Of a DNA stretch of 12,564 bases, positions 1-6,959 are shown piece after piece. Source of the stretch: Patescibacteria group bacterium (GTDB lineage Bacteria; Patescibacteriota; WWE3; 2-01-FULL-39-13); NCBI GenBank assembly GCA_030916925.1, contig JAUPVU010000057.1, forward strand, positions 1 to 12,564. The letters are read 5' to 3'. The translations under genes and the position numbers were made by a program. The notes under the pieces were generated by a model, which made no database searches, had not been told where the DNA came from, and was given only the letters and a program-made list of their open reading frames with translations. Each line of letters begins with the position of its first letter. Position 1 is the stretch's first letter.

Positions 1-673
1 CACTATCTTGAATAACAATTGGCCTTGAATCTATTGATCTAACAATTTCAACTTCTTTATCTAAAGTATTAGATCTAATTGGGTATTGGCACGTTCCAAA
101 TGGGAAGAACGGCTCATTTTCGACCTGCCACATTTCAATAGAATCAAAGCTCTTATATCTTTCTGTGGTCGTTTCTATAAAACGGAATAAATGATAATCC
201 CTTACATCTTCTTCTTTTATATCGTTCCACCATGTAGGTTCAAAACATTCAGGCCACCTTGGAACTTTCCTTCCAAAAGACAATATGATTTTAGCGTTTC
301 GTTTTTGTGCTTCTTGAACTTGCCAATCTAGATTCGAATAATCATAGACTCCTTTTTCAGTCTCTATCTCATCCCAGTAAGCAACGAGTCTAAAATTTCT
401 AACTCCTAAATCATCTAGTATTTTGATGTAGGCATCCTTCCAATCTAATCCAAGTTGCGAAGCATACTTATTACTAAAGGTGATTCCATAAGAAATATCA
501 GGTCTAATTATTGGCCTATATATGTAAAAAAGGATAAATGGTAACACGATTACTACCGCGATAACTACTAATATGATACGAAAGAGTTTTAAGGACCAAA
601 GTTTTTCTAACAGATCCACCAGAGTTTTTCCCTCTGATTTAAGTGACCTTTTATGCGACAGAAAATTAAACAT
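1..673 (-). CDS. Membrane-anchored glycoside hydrolase-like protein, clan GH-A TIM barrel (3'-truncated by window edge)
   Basis: The frame opens at ATG 673 and runs leftward without a stop to position 1, giving 224 residues; the C-terminus lies outside the window. Residues 1-29 are cytoplasmic-like and contain several Lys and Arg. Residues 30-52 form one hydrophobic helix (signal anchor), so the rest should face outward. From about residue 60 the sequence looks like the first half of a TIM barrel: LGVRNFRLVAYWDEIE (89-104), GVYDYSNLDW (108-117), KIILSFGRKVPRWPE (128-142) and WQVENEP (182-188). The Asn-Glu-Pro motif at 186-188 is the usual acid/base site of clan GH-A glycosidases, which makes Glu187 the candidate. 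The nucleophile would lie in the missing part. I cannot assign a GH family. ATG 673 is the only ATG after the in-frame stop at 691-689. No ribosome binding site is visible. The gene is divergent from the 761 gene. Confidence 0.75.
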   Translation of the reverse strand, partial: MFNFLSHKRSLKSEGKTLVDLLEKLWSLKLFRIILVVIAVVIVLPFILFYIYRPIIRPDISYGITFSNKYASQLGLDWKDAYIKILDDLGVRNFRLVAYWDEIETEKGVYDYSNLDWQVQEAQKRNAKIILSFGRKVPRWPECFEPTWWNDIKEEDVRDYHLFRFIETTTERYKSFDSIEMWQVENEPFFPFGTCQYPIRSNTLDKEVEIVRSIDSRPIVIQDS

Positions 674-760
674 ATGTATATTACTAGATTAACAGATTTG
701 CATATATGTGGAGTAATGCTAGAATTCCCCTAATTTATTTTTTCTGCTCTATAGAATACT
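674..760. promoter_or_regulatory. Divergent intergenic promoter region
   Basis: This 87-bp AT-rich gap separates two genes that start back to back, so it must hold both promoters or one shared control region. No Shine-Dalgarno sequence precedes either start codon. On the plus strand a -10-like box sits just before the ATG at 761. On the minus strand TAATAT lies 4 nt before the ATG at 673, but the area is so AT-rich that this box is weak evidence. No clear -35 element or operator palindrome is visible. Confidence 0.45.
750..755 (+). promoter_or_regulatory. Putative -10 box placed for a leaderless transcript
   Basis: TATAGA lies 5 nt before the ATG at 761. Bacterial transcription usually starts 6-8 nt after the -10 hexamer, so the transcript would begin at or next to the start codon, with no room for a ribosome binding site. 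No good -35 hexamer is found about 17 bp upstream (727-732). The call rests on one degenerate hexamer in AT-rich DNA. Confidence 0.3.
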
Positions 761-1552
761 ATGACTACACCAGCACACTTACCTGGAGAAGAATTTGAGG
801 ATCTAAGATCTGATATACCTAGTACGAATGAACCTAACCCTGACCTTGACCCTGATCTTGAACCAGAAGATCTGGATGAACTTGCTGAACTAACAAATCC
901 GCTTCGAGGAACAACCGAAACATGCGCTACCCCTTCAATGATTGAGGCCGCTAAATCCCAATTCTTGCAACAATTTTATGCACCATTAAATTGCTGGAGG
1001 CAAATTAATTATGCCGCTTTAACCGCAGTTTGGGACGCTACTTATGTTGACCCCTGTGTTGGAAGATCATTAACTGTTACTACACCAACCTCTCACTTAG
1101 GTATGATGAAAGGATTAGCTGTTAGTGGAGAGTATGGAGTCCTGAAAATGGCTGAGGATGACAATAGAAGACTCCTAAATATTCCCCTAGGTGTATCACT
1201 TCAAGATATTACAGCTAAATCCGCCAATATATTTTATATTTTATTGGTAAATGGCGTAATAATGGAAATCGAGGTTGACGGCTCTCACTCCTTCATGATG
1301 TGTAGAGACCAAAAAGCATATGACGTTAATGTAAAAGCTGATCGATGGGCACTCGAATCAATGTTGCCTACATATAGTGGGGAATTAAGCTGGTTACCAG
1401 AAACGAAAGTCCTACGATCCTCTTTAGATGATAATCGGACCGCAGAAAATTTATATGGTGATTATATTAGCCTACTGAAATTAATTATTGAGATACAATC
1501 GGCAAGACCTGCACGACTTAAGGAAATAAAGAAGCTTTTTACAAAAAGGTAA
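761..1552 (+). CDS. Hypothetical protein with acidic N-terminus
   Basis: I do not recognise this 263-residue protein. It has no signal peptide and no convincing membrane helix, so it is probably cytoplasmic. Residues 10-43 are highly acidic and proline-spaced (NEPNPDLDPDLEPEDLDE): about 15 Asp or Glu against one basic residue, so this part is likely disordered. Residues 60-100 look helical with conserved-looking aromatic residues. Residues 104-190 have a beta-rich pattern. The last 16 residues are strongly basic (RPARLKEIKKLFTKR). Four cysteines are scattered (55, 78, 99, 181) with no metal-binding spacing. The long intact frame, starting beside a -10-like box and ending 9 bp before a convergent gene, supports a real gene. 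It splits the two minus-strand glycan-related units but shares no visible motif with them, and local base composition looks slightly less AT-rich than its neighbours by eye. Confidence 0.7.
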   Translation: MTTPAHLPGEEFEDLRSDIPSTNEPNPDLDPDLEPEDLDELAELTNPLRGTTETCATPSMIEAAKSQFLQQFYAPLNCWRQINYAALTAVWDATYVDPCVGRSLTVTTPTSHLGMMKGLAVSGEYGVLKMAEDDNRRLLNIPLGVSLQDITAKSANIFYILLVNGVIMEIEVDGSHSFMMCRDQKAYDVNVKADRWALESMLPTYSGELSWLPETKVLRSSLDDNRTAENLYGDYISLLKLIIEIQSARPARLKEIKKLFTKR

Positions 1553-1561
1553 CGCCCCTGA

Positions 1562-2785
1562 TTACACCACGCTATTGTTCTTTGCAATCTCTGCGTAATA
1601 TTTTGCTGATGGCTGAGGGATTCTTTTTAAATCATTCTCTCGATCAATATTTATAATTCCAAAGCGTGGCCAATAGCCCTGATGCCATTCGTAATTATCG
1701 AGTAGGGACCAGTAGAAATATCCTTTTAAATCAACACCTTTTGAAATGGCATTGTGACACGCGGTTAGCATTTCTTTTAGAAACCATTTTCGATTAATAT
1801 CGTCTTTATCGGCAAGTCCGTTTTCGGTAACGTAGATTGGGACATTATATTTTCGTAAATGGATCAAAATATTTTCTAAACCTGGTGCGTATAACCACCA
1901 TCCTAAATCACTAACTAGATCATTTGCATTGTCGGATTTTAGATCCTTAAATCTGCTAGTGAAATAATGATTGAGTCCTATTAAATCCAATTTGTTCTTT
2001 ATTGGCCACAAATACATATCACAATTAAGCCAATATAGAACTTTTACGAGAATATGATCCCAAATCTTATACCAAGGAGAAAAAGATTCGTACCATACAA
2101 TATGTTTAACTAACCCTACCTTTAGATTTTTGTTAACTGATTTAATTGCATCGAATGCTTTACGATGACAATAAAGTAAATTGAGTTGGACGATAATTGA
2201 GTAGATTGGATTTATCTTTTGAGGAGGCCACTCGCCAGTTAAATAGGACTGCATTGTATAAACTTGCGGTTCATTAATTGTAAGATATGCATCAACAGAG
2301 TCCCCGAATTGGTCTGCACATTTTTTTGCAAAACGAGAGAAGTAGACATGCGCTTTTGCGTTCGCAAAAGCGCCCATTCTCTCAAACCAAACCGGATTCG
2401 TAAAATGGTGCAAAGTTAAATACACTTTGAGACCTCGACTCCTTGCCGCCTCAATAACTTTTTTGTAATGGTCAAATTCATCTTGATTATAAACACCTTC
2501 GGTTGGTTCTAGACGCGACCATTCTACAGAAAAACGTACTGCATTATTATTCATTTCCACACATAAATCGAAATCTTCTTCATACCTGTTATATGAATCA
2601 CAAGCAATGCCCGATGGCTCAAGTGGCCATTTTCTTTTTTTCCCCATAACTTTATCCATTCCCGTTGAATAATCTTTATTATGCTCCCATTCCCACCACT
2701 GATTATTTGTATTATTACCTTCTATTTGATGAGCCGCAGTCGCCGTACCCCACAAAAATCCATTTGGAAATTTTAGTTCACTCAT
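1562..2785 (-). CDS. Glycoside hydrolase family 1 beta-glycosidase
   Basis: This 407-residue protein has the whole GH1 signature set. The N-terminal motif is FLWGTATAAHQIEG (10-23). Sugar-site residues fall in VRFSVEWSRLEP (83-94) and LHHFTNP (125-131). The acid/base is in TINEP (Glu172), and GLNHY lies at 270-274. The nucleophile is in YVTENG (Glu321), and the substrate-binding YWSLLDNYEW is at 358-367. It should cleave terminal beta-linked glucose, galactose or a related sugar by the retaining mechanism; the exact sugar cannot be read from sequence. No signal peptide is seen, so it is likely cytoplasmic. It is shorter than the usual 440-480 residues, with loops apparently trimmed around 185-265. 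It is the last gene of the five-gene unit, starting 1 bp after the GT4 stop, which implies translation coupled to the upstream gene. There is no ribosome binding site. Its stop faces the convergent hypothetical gene 9 bp away. Confidence 0.93.
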   Translation of the reverse strand: MSELKFPNGFLWGTATAAHQIEGNNTNNQWWEWEHNKDYSTGMDKVMGKKRKWPLEPSGIACDSYNRYEEDFDLCVEMNNNAVRFSVEWSRLEPTEGVYNQDEFDHYKKVIEAARSRGLKVYLTLHHFTNPVWFERMGAFANAKAHVYFSRFAKKCADQFGDSVDAYLTINEPQVYTMQSYLTGEWPPQKINPIYSIIVQLNLLYCHRKAFDAIKSVNKNLKVGLVKHIVWYESFSPWYKIWDHILVKVLYWLNCDMYLWPIKNKLDLIGLNHYFTSRFKDLKSDNANDLVSDLGWWLYAPGLENILIHLRKYNVPIYVTENGLADKDDINRKWFLKEMLTACHNAISKGVDLKGYFYWSLLDNYEWHQGYWPRFGIINIDRENDLKRIPQPSAKYYAEIAKNNSVV

Positions 2786-2786
2786 A

Positions 2787-3971
2787 TTATGATTTTAGAG
2801 AATTATATATATCGTCAATCTGAGCAGCCTTAATATCCCAGCCATAAAAATTCTCGATGATTTTTCTTGAGGCAGGATAATTTGATGGAGTGGAATCGAC
2901 TTCATTAATTTTGTTTGCGATTTCATCCACCGTAATCTCGTTCAAAAAATGCAGGTCAGAAATTTCGTGTGATATTGTAAATCCGCTTGCGATAACTTTA
3001 GATCCGCTACTTAGCGCTTCAAGTATAACTTTTGGTAAACCTTCATAACTGGATGGCAAAACAAAGATATCAATTGCCCTAAAATAAGGATCGATTTCGA
3101 AGTACGATATAGAATTAAAATATTTAATTCTATTCGATACTTTAAGATTTTCTGCCAACTTTTGGACCGAATCTTTATAATGTCTATCCCAAGTCCCGCA
3201 TAATACTAATTTGTATTTTTCATCTAATTTAGAAAGTGCCGAAACTAATTTATCTATGTTCTTTCTTTTACTAAGTCGCCCAATATTTCCAATTACTACA
3301 GAATCCTCCGAAAAACCATAATCATATTTCTCTTCATGATTATTAAACCGAATCGTATCTACGCCAGATTCAACAACAGTAATTTTTCTATCTCTTACTT
3401 TATAAAATAGCTTTATATCGTTTGCTAAATCATTTCCAACTGCAATTATGTGTGCTGAGACTTCTGACATTAATAAATCGCTAAATTTATGAATAGGATA
3501 TTCCCAATATTTGGTTAAGAACGAAAGTTTATCAGACTGCTTTTTAAGTGCGACTTCTCGGCTCTTTGCTAGAATATGAAAATGTCCGACCACAGGAGTT
3601 TTATCGAGCCATCCAAATAAAAATTTATATAATAAAAACCAAACTCCAAGATGTCCGTGATTGTGAATAATATCTGGTTTAAATGTAAATTTTAAATATA
3701 TGTATGAAGGAACAAGAACTAAAGAAGTGGTCAAAAATGGCCCAAAACCTGCCAAAGCACGAGGCATGTTGTAAACAGTAATTAGGCCGTTCGCTAATTC
3801 AGTTTTAAATCTGCTCCGTTTAAAATTTTTGCCGTTTAAATTTCCACATAAAACAACAATCTTGTGTCCTAATCGAATTTGAGCTAATGATAATTCATAA
3901 GGCGCAGGCGCCAATCCTTCTTGTATTGTGTTTTTATCTGGCCAATCATAAACAATCCTAAGTATCTTCAT
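2787..3971 (-). CDS. Glycosyltransferase family 4 (GT-B fold)
   Basis: This 394-residue enzyme transfers a sugar from a nucleotide donor to a lipid- or glycan-linked acceptor at the inner face of the membrane. The N-terminal acceptor domain starts MKILRIVYDWP and has the GLAPAPYELSLAQIRLGH segment (19-36), a typical GT4 opening where a loop is followed by a helix. HNHGHLGVW is at 103-111. The C-terminal donor domain begins near VVESGVD (199-205). It has GNIGRLSKRKNID (228-240), with basic residues expected to touch the donor phosphates, and SSYEGLPKVILEAL (307-320), which gives the EX7E pair Glu310/Glu318. No membrane helix is present; a hydrophobic stretch at 79-95 may associate with membrane. 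Donor and acceptor sugars cannot be assigned. The start is 12 bp after the stop of the membrane-protein gene, with an A-rich leader and no Shine-Dalgarno. Confidence 0.92.
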   Translation of the reverse strand: MKILRIVYDWPDKNTIQEGLAPAPYELSLAQIRLGHKIVVLCGNLNGKNFKRSRFKTELANGLITVYNMPRALAGFGPFLTTSLVLVPSYIYLKFTFKPDIIHNHGHLGVWFLLYKFLFGWLDKTPVVGHFHILAKSREVALKKQSDKLSFLTKYWEYPIHKFSDLLMSEVSAHIIAVGNDLANDIKLFYKVRDRKITVVESGVDTIRFNNHEEKYDYGFSEDSVVIGNIGRLSKRKNIDKLVSALSKLDEKYKLVLCGTWDRHYKDSVQKLAENLKVSNRIKYFNSISYFEIDPYFRAIDIFVLPSSYEGLPKVILEALSSGSKVIASGFTISHEISDLHFLNEITVDEIANKINEVDSTPSNYPASRKIIENFYGWDIKAAQIDDIYNSLKS

Positions 3972-3983
3972 AGTATATTTTGG

Positions 3984-4868
3984 TTATTCTTTTCCAAGTA
4001 ATATTAAGACTCCGCCAATCAAACTCATTAATAATCTAATAATATGGACAAGAAGGGAGGCCGCAATTGAAATTTCAGGTGTAACACCAACGGTAGAATA
4101 TAATCCTGCATAAACTAATTCTTGTGTTCCAAATCCATTAAAGGACGGGATTAAAAGGGCCAGAGAAGTAAGTGGCATATAAGCAATAACAGCCCAAAAA
4201 GGTAAAGTTACTCCAAGTCCAATAAATAAAACATATACCATGGTAAACGAAAACATCTGAACCATTAAGGAATATAGCAAAATCAAACCTGCACCTTTTT
4301 TGTTTTTTATGAATAGTTCGCTTGCTTCTTTAAATTTAACTAAGAAAGTGATTTTTTTAGAAAGAAGATTGAGGACCGGAAAATATAATAAAAGCCCTAC
4401 AAATACGATTGCCAGACTGACCAATACTGCTAAATAACCTTTCGTAGAAGCAATGCCAAATAGACTAAGAAGTAACAAAATAACTAGCCCCCCAAACCTA
4501 TCGATAAATACACTAAATAACGAAGTAGCCTGGTCGTTAATCCTTCTACCAAGTGCCACGGATTTGTATAAATCGCCGCCCATTTGGGTTGGTAAAAAAT
4601 TATTATAAAAATATCCTTTCATGCAAAGGATATAAAGACTTTTATGAGGAGCGTCGTGATTAATAACATTTAGAATCGTTTTCCATCTTTTTGATGCTAC
4701 AAAAATTGAGGTTAAAGAAATTGTTAAGCCTATTACAATATATGCAGGATTATATTTGGCTAGGATTTCGATAATTTCTGTAAAATCCTGTCTCCAAATT
4801 AAAAAAACAATTAGTCCACCGCTAATCGCAAACCGTAATATAAGTTTGAAATACTTTTTATAATCCAT
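3984..4868 (-). CDS. AglD/YbhN-type integral membrane protein (LPG_synthase_TM family)
   Basis: This 294-residue protein has about seven or eight hydrophobic helices (roughly 9-26, 41-59, 112-140, 146-169, 193-218, 222-242, 252-262, 265-292). Family-like motifs are NNFLPTQMGGDLYK (89-102), DRFGGL (123-128) and PSFNGFGTQE (241-250), in the order seen in the flippase-like LPG_synthase_TM group that includes archaeal AglD and bacterial YbhN. Members are linked to lipid-linked sugar transfer, flipping, or lipid A and phospholipid modification; many have no proven activity. The soluble lysyl-transferase domain of true MprF is absent, so lysyl-phosphatidylglycerol synthesis is unlikely. It lies 6 bp after a polyprenyl-phosphate-type GT2, a pairing common in glycolipid loci, so a role in moving or using the lipid-linked sugar is likely. 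No ribosome binding site is visible. Confidence 0.85.
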   Translation of the reverse strand: MDYKKYFKLILRFAISGGLIVFLIWRQDFTEIIEILAKYNPAYIVIGLTISLTSIFVASKRWKTILNVINHDAPHKSLYILCMKGYFYNNFLPTQMGGDLYKSVALGRRINDQATSLFSVFIDRFGGLVILLLLSLFGIASTKGYLAVLVSLAIVFVGLLLYFPVLNLLSKKITFLVKFKEASELFIKNKKGAGLILLYSLMVQMFSFTMVYVLFIGLGVTLPFWAVIAYMPLTSLALLIPSFNGFGTQELVYAGLYSTVGVTPEISIAASLLVHIIRLLMSLIGGVLILLGKE

Positions 4869-4874
4869 TTAGAT

Positions 4875-5864
4875 TTATTTTACGATTTTTCTTGTCATGT
4901 ATGGCTTTCGGCCAGATGATTCAAAATACACTCTCATCATTAATTCACCCAACATTCCAAGCATCATTGTTATTATTCCAAGTACGAACATAAATACAGA
5001 AAGTGTGAATAATGGACGATCACCTAATTCTGCTCCCATAAACAATTTTTCCAGAACTAACATAAAACTTAAGCCAAAACCAATGATTGCAATAACAGCT
5101 CCACCTGCTCCAAATAATCTACCTGGCATAGCCTTGAATGGTTTACGTGCAAAATACAACATAAAGTAAAGCGTTACTAAATCGAGTAACACTTTAATAG
5201 TACGTTGCGCTCCTACATAAGCCGAAACTCCGAAATCTCTATCTTTAAATTCAGTATCTATCTCTTTAATTCTCGCGCCATAAATGCTCGCGTAATCAGG
5301 AATAAACCTGTGCATTTCACCATAAAAAGTTAACGCCTTTGCGATTGTAGAAATCATACCCTTCATGCCGCTACCACGATCAACAACTGTGACACCTGAT
5401 ATGTCTTGAATGATTTTATTTGCCATTCCACTTTTTGCTGCTCGCTCTCCACCCCATCGTCCTTTACGATTTGTATTTACAAAATCATATCCTTCATCTA
5501 AAGCTTTAACTATATCGTGAATGTATTTTAATGGTGTCTCTAAATCGGCTGAGCATGTAAGAATATAATCTCCCTCTGCTACATCAAAACCTGCTTGATA
5601 TGCTTGAGACTGTCCGAAATTGGACATAAAGTTAATTCCAATAATACTAGAATACTTTAGCGAATATTCTTCAATTACATTCCATGTATTGTCTTTACTT
5701 CCATCATCTACAGCAATTATTTGGAACTTGTATGGGGAATTTTTCTCTTCTTCTAACAACCCATCTAAAGTTCGATTGATGTTCTTCTCCTCGTTGTAAC
5801 AAGGAATAACTATTGAAACTAAATTATTCTGGGCAGTGCGTGGTGACAATTTTTTTTCGTCCAT
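4875..5864 (-). CDS. Polyprenyl-phosphate-type family 2 glycosyltransferase with C-terminal membrane helices
   Basis: This 329-residue protein has the GT-A fold of family 2: SIVIPCYNEEKNI (17-29), VDDGSKDNTW (52-61) with the nucleotide-binding aspartates, and the acidic metal-site motif ADLETP (106-111). The C-terminal part has a short amphipathic stretch (229-240) and two membrane helices (about 251-273 and 285-309), then GELMMRVYFESSGRKPY (306-322), which matches the ending of the ArnC/GtrB/dolichyl-phosphate-sugar synthase group. The expected reaction is transfer of a sugar from UDP or GDP to polyprenyl phosphate at the cytoplasmic face. The third motif reads DLETP rather than the commoner DLQDPP, so donor choice may differ. 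The gene starts 12 bp after the epimerase stop (TAG at 5879-5877). The leader is A/T-rich and lacks a Shine-Dalgarno. Confidence 0.9.
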   Translation of the reverse strand: MDEKKLSPRTAQNNLVSIVIPCYNEEKNINRTLDGLLEEEKNSPYKFQIIAVDDGSKDNTWNVIEEYSLKYSSIIGINFMSNFGQSQAYQAGFDVAEGDYILTCSADLETPLKYIHDIVKALDEGYDFVNTNRKGRWGGERAAKSGMANKIIQDISGVTVVDRGSGMKGMISTIAKALTFYGEMHRFIPDYASIYGARIKEIDTEFKDRDFGVSAYVGAQRTIKVLLDLVTLYFMLYFARKPFKAMPGRLFGAGGAVIAIIGFGLSFMLVLEKLFMGAELGDRPLFTLSVFMFVLGIITMMLGMLGELMMRVYFESSGRKPYMTRKIVK

Positions 5865-5876
5865 ATATTGTTTTAA

Positions 5877-6857
5877 CTATTTATTAATTTTCTCGCGTTG
5901 GTACCATTCTGGCTGTTTCAAGAACCAAATATAGTACACCTCTATTATATCTCTTAATGTTAGCGTTGGTTGATAGTCCAATATATTACGTGCCTTTTCA
6001 ATACTTGCAAAGGTTGTTTCCATTTGACCCGGCCTTGGATCTTCTACTGTTTTTATCTTCTTTTCTGTGACCTGTTCAACTAATTCAATTAAAGTGGCGA
6101 GTGTTTCTGGTTTAGAATTCCCTAAATTGAATATTTCGTATTTGTGTGGCTTGTTAATTACATTTTCGATTGCTTTACACATTTCCATTACATAGGTGTA
6201 ATCTCTGGCTGTATTATTCTTTGTATTTTGGAATAAAGGAAATTCATAACCATACAATGCAGATTTAACTAACTTAGTTAAGGCAGTATCTGGTCGTTGA
6301 TATTTACCAAGTGGATTAAAAAATCTAAATATACTTACATTTAAATCGTGATTTAAACTGTATGTATATAGTAGAACCTCTCCCGCTTTCTTACTCGCTG
6401 GATATGGAGCAGCTACATAGCTTGTATCCATACTCTCCACAAATGGAACTTGATTATTATTTCCATAAACCGAGGATGTGGATGCAAAAATGAAGTTTTT
6501 AATTCCATATTTCACGCACATTGTTGCTAAGTTATCCGTTCCGACATAATTTGTTTCTGCATAAATATGCGGATTTTTTATTGAAGGTGTAACACCTGCC
6601 CAGGCCGCCAAGTGAACCAAAGCGTCGATTTCGTTTTCCTTAAAAAGGGTATCAAGGCTTTCGATATTTGTTATATCTGCCTCGATTAGTTTGAAGTTAG
6701 GATGATTTACAAAGGTGGATATATTAAATTCCTTGATTTTACGGGGATAATAGTCATTAAAATTATCCAAGCCCAGCACCTTATAGCCTTTCTCAAGAAG
6801 ATACTCTGCTAAGTTCGCACCTATGAAACCAGCGACTCCCGTCACTACTATTTGCAT
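5877..6857 (-). CDS. NAD-dependent sugar-nucleotide epimerase/dehydratase, UDP-glucuronate 4-epimerase-like
   Basis: This extended short-chain dehydrogenase (326 residues from ATG 6857) should convert a UDP-sugar, giving the precursor for the downstream glycosyltransferases. The Rossmann motif GVAGFIG (7-13) begins right after the start. LGLDNFNDYYPRKIKE (28-43) and HLAAWAGVTPSIKNP (82-96) resemble UDP-glucuronate 4-epimerases. The catalytic residues are Thr127 in ASTSSVYG and Tyr152/Lys156 in YPASK. RFFNPLGKYQRPD (178-190) and the sugar-site region EDPRPGQMETTFA (272-284) follow. Epimerase is favoured, but a dehydratase or GalE activity cannot be excluded. A GTG at 6872 would add five residues (VYNLS), but the Rossmann strand begins at the ATG and a TATAAT box overlaps that extension, so ATG 6857 is chosen. 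It is the first gene of the five-gene minus-strand unit. Confidence 0.9.
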   Translation of the reverse strand: MQIVVTGVAGFIGANLAEYLLEKGYKVLGLDNFNDYYPRKIKEFNISTFVNHPNFKLIEADITNIESLDTLFKENEIDALVHLAAWAGVTPSIKNPHIYAETNYVGTDNLATMCVKYGIKNFIFASTSSVYGNNNQVPFVESMDTSYVAAPYPASKKAGEVLLYTYSLNHDLNVSIFRFFNPLGKYQRPDTALTKLVKSALYGYEFPLFQNTKNNTARDYTYVMEMCKAIENVINKPHKYEIFNLGNSKPETLATLIELVEQVTEKKIKTVEDPRPGQMETTFASIEKARNILDYQPTLTLRDIIEVYYIWFLKQPEWYQREKINK

Positions 6858-6959
6858 TGATAAATTATACACAGGAAAGCTAAAAGAATCCTACTTCTCT
6901 ATATAAAGTGGTGATAGACTTATAAGAAGGAAAGGCATCGCAATAATTCGAAAATAACC
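6858..6959. promoter_or_regulatory. Divergent promoter region between glycan unit and giant surface-protein gene
   Basis: This 102-bp gap separates the start of the minus-strand glycan unit from the start of the plus-strand giant gene. Besides the minus-strand TATAAT, it holds plus-strand -10-like candidates TATAAA (6902-6907) and TATAAG (6921-6926). A purine-rich AAGGAAAGG lies at 6927-6935, 24 nt before the only canonical start codon and so too far for normal ribosome binding. The shared region allows the two units to be co-regulated, but no operator palindrome is visible. Confidence 0.4.
6864..6869 (-). promoter_or_regulatory. Consensus -10 box 6 nt before the epimerase ATG
   Basis: A perfect TATAAT on the minus strand (6869 to 6864) is followed by six bases (TTATCA) and then the ATG at 6857. 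This spacing places transcription start at or within a base or two of the start codon, so the five-gene unit probably has a leaderless or near-leaderless mRNA. No TTGACA-like -35 is seen at the usual distance, and no Shine-Dalgarno precedes the ATG. Confidence 0.55.

Noticed and set aside
1531..1566. Terminator between the convergent genes
   Set aside because: CTTTTT-AC-AAAAAG (1535-1548) is an AT-only palindrome with a 2-nt loop inside the coding end, and GTAA/TTAC on the other strand is only 4 bp. There is no GC-rich stem with a following T-run.
3984..4868. Lysyl-phosphatidylglycerol synthase (MprF)
   Set aside because: Only the membrane part is present; the soluble lysyl-transferase domain is absent, and the neighbours are glycan genes.
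4897..5169. 90-codon plus-strand open frame
   Set aside because: It lies antisense inside the GT2 gene, which has full family motifs. Its protein is low-complexity (Asn, Pro, Ile) and has no promoter or start signal.
6858..6872. GTG start at 6872 for the epimerase
   Set aside because: It adds only VYNLS before the Rossmann strand and overlaps the TATAAT box; ATG 6857 is the better start.
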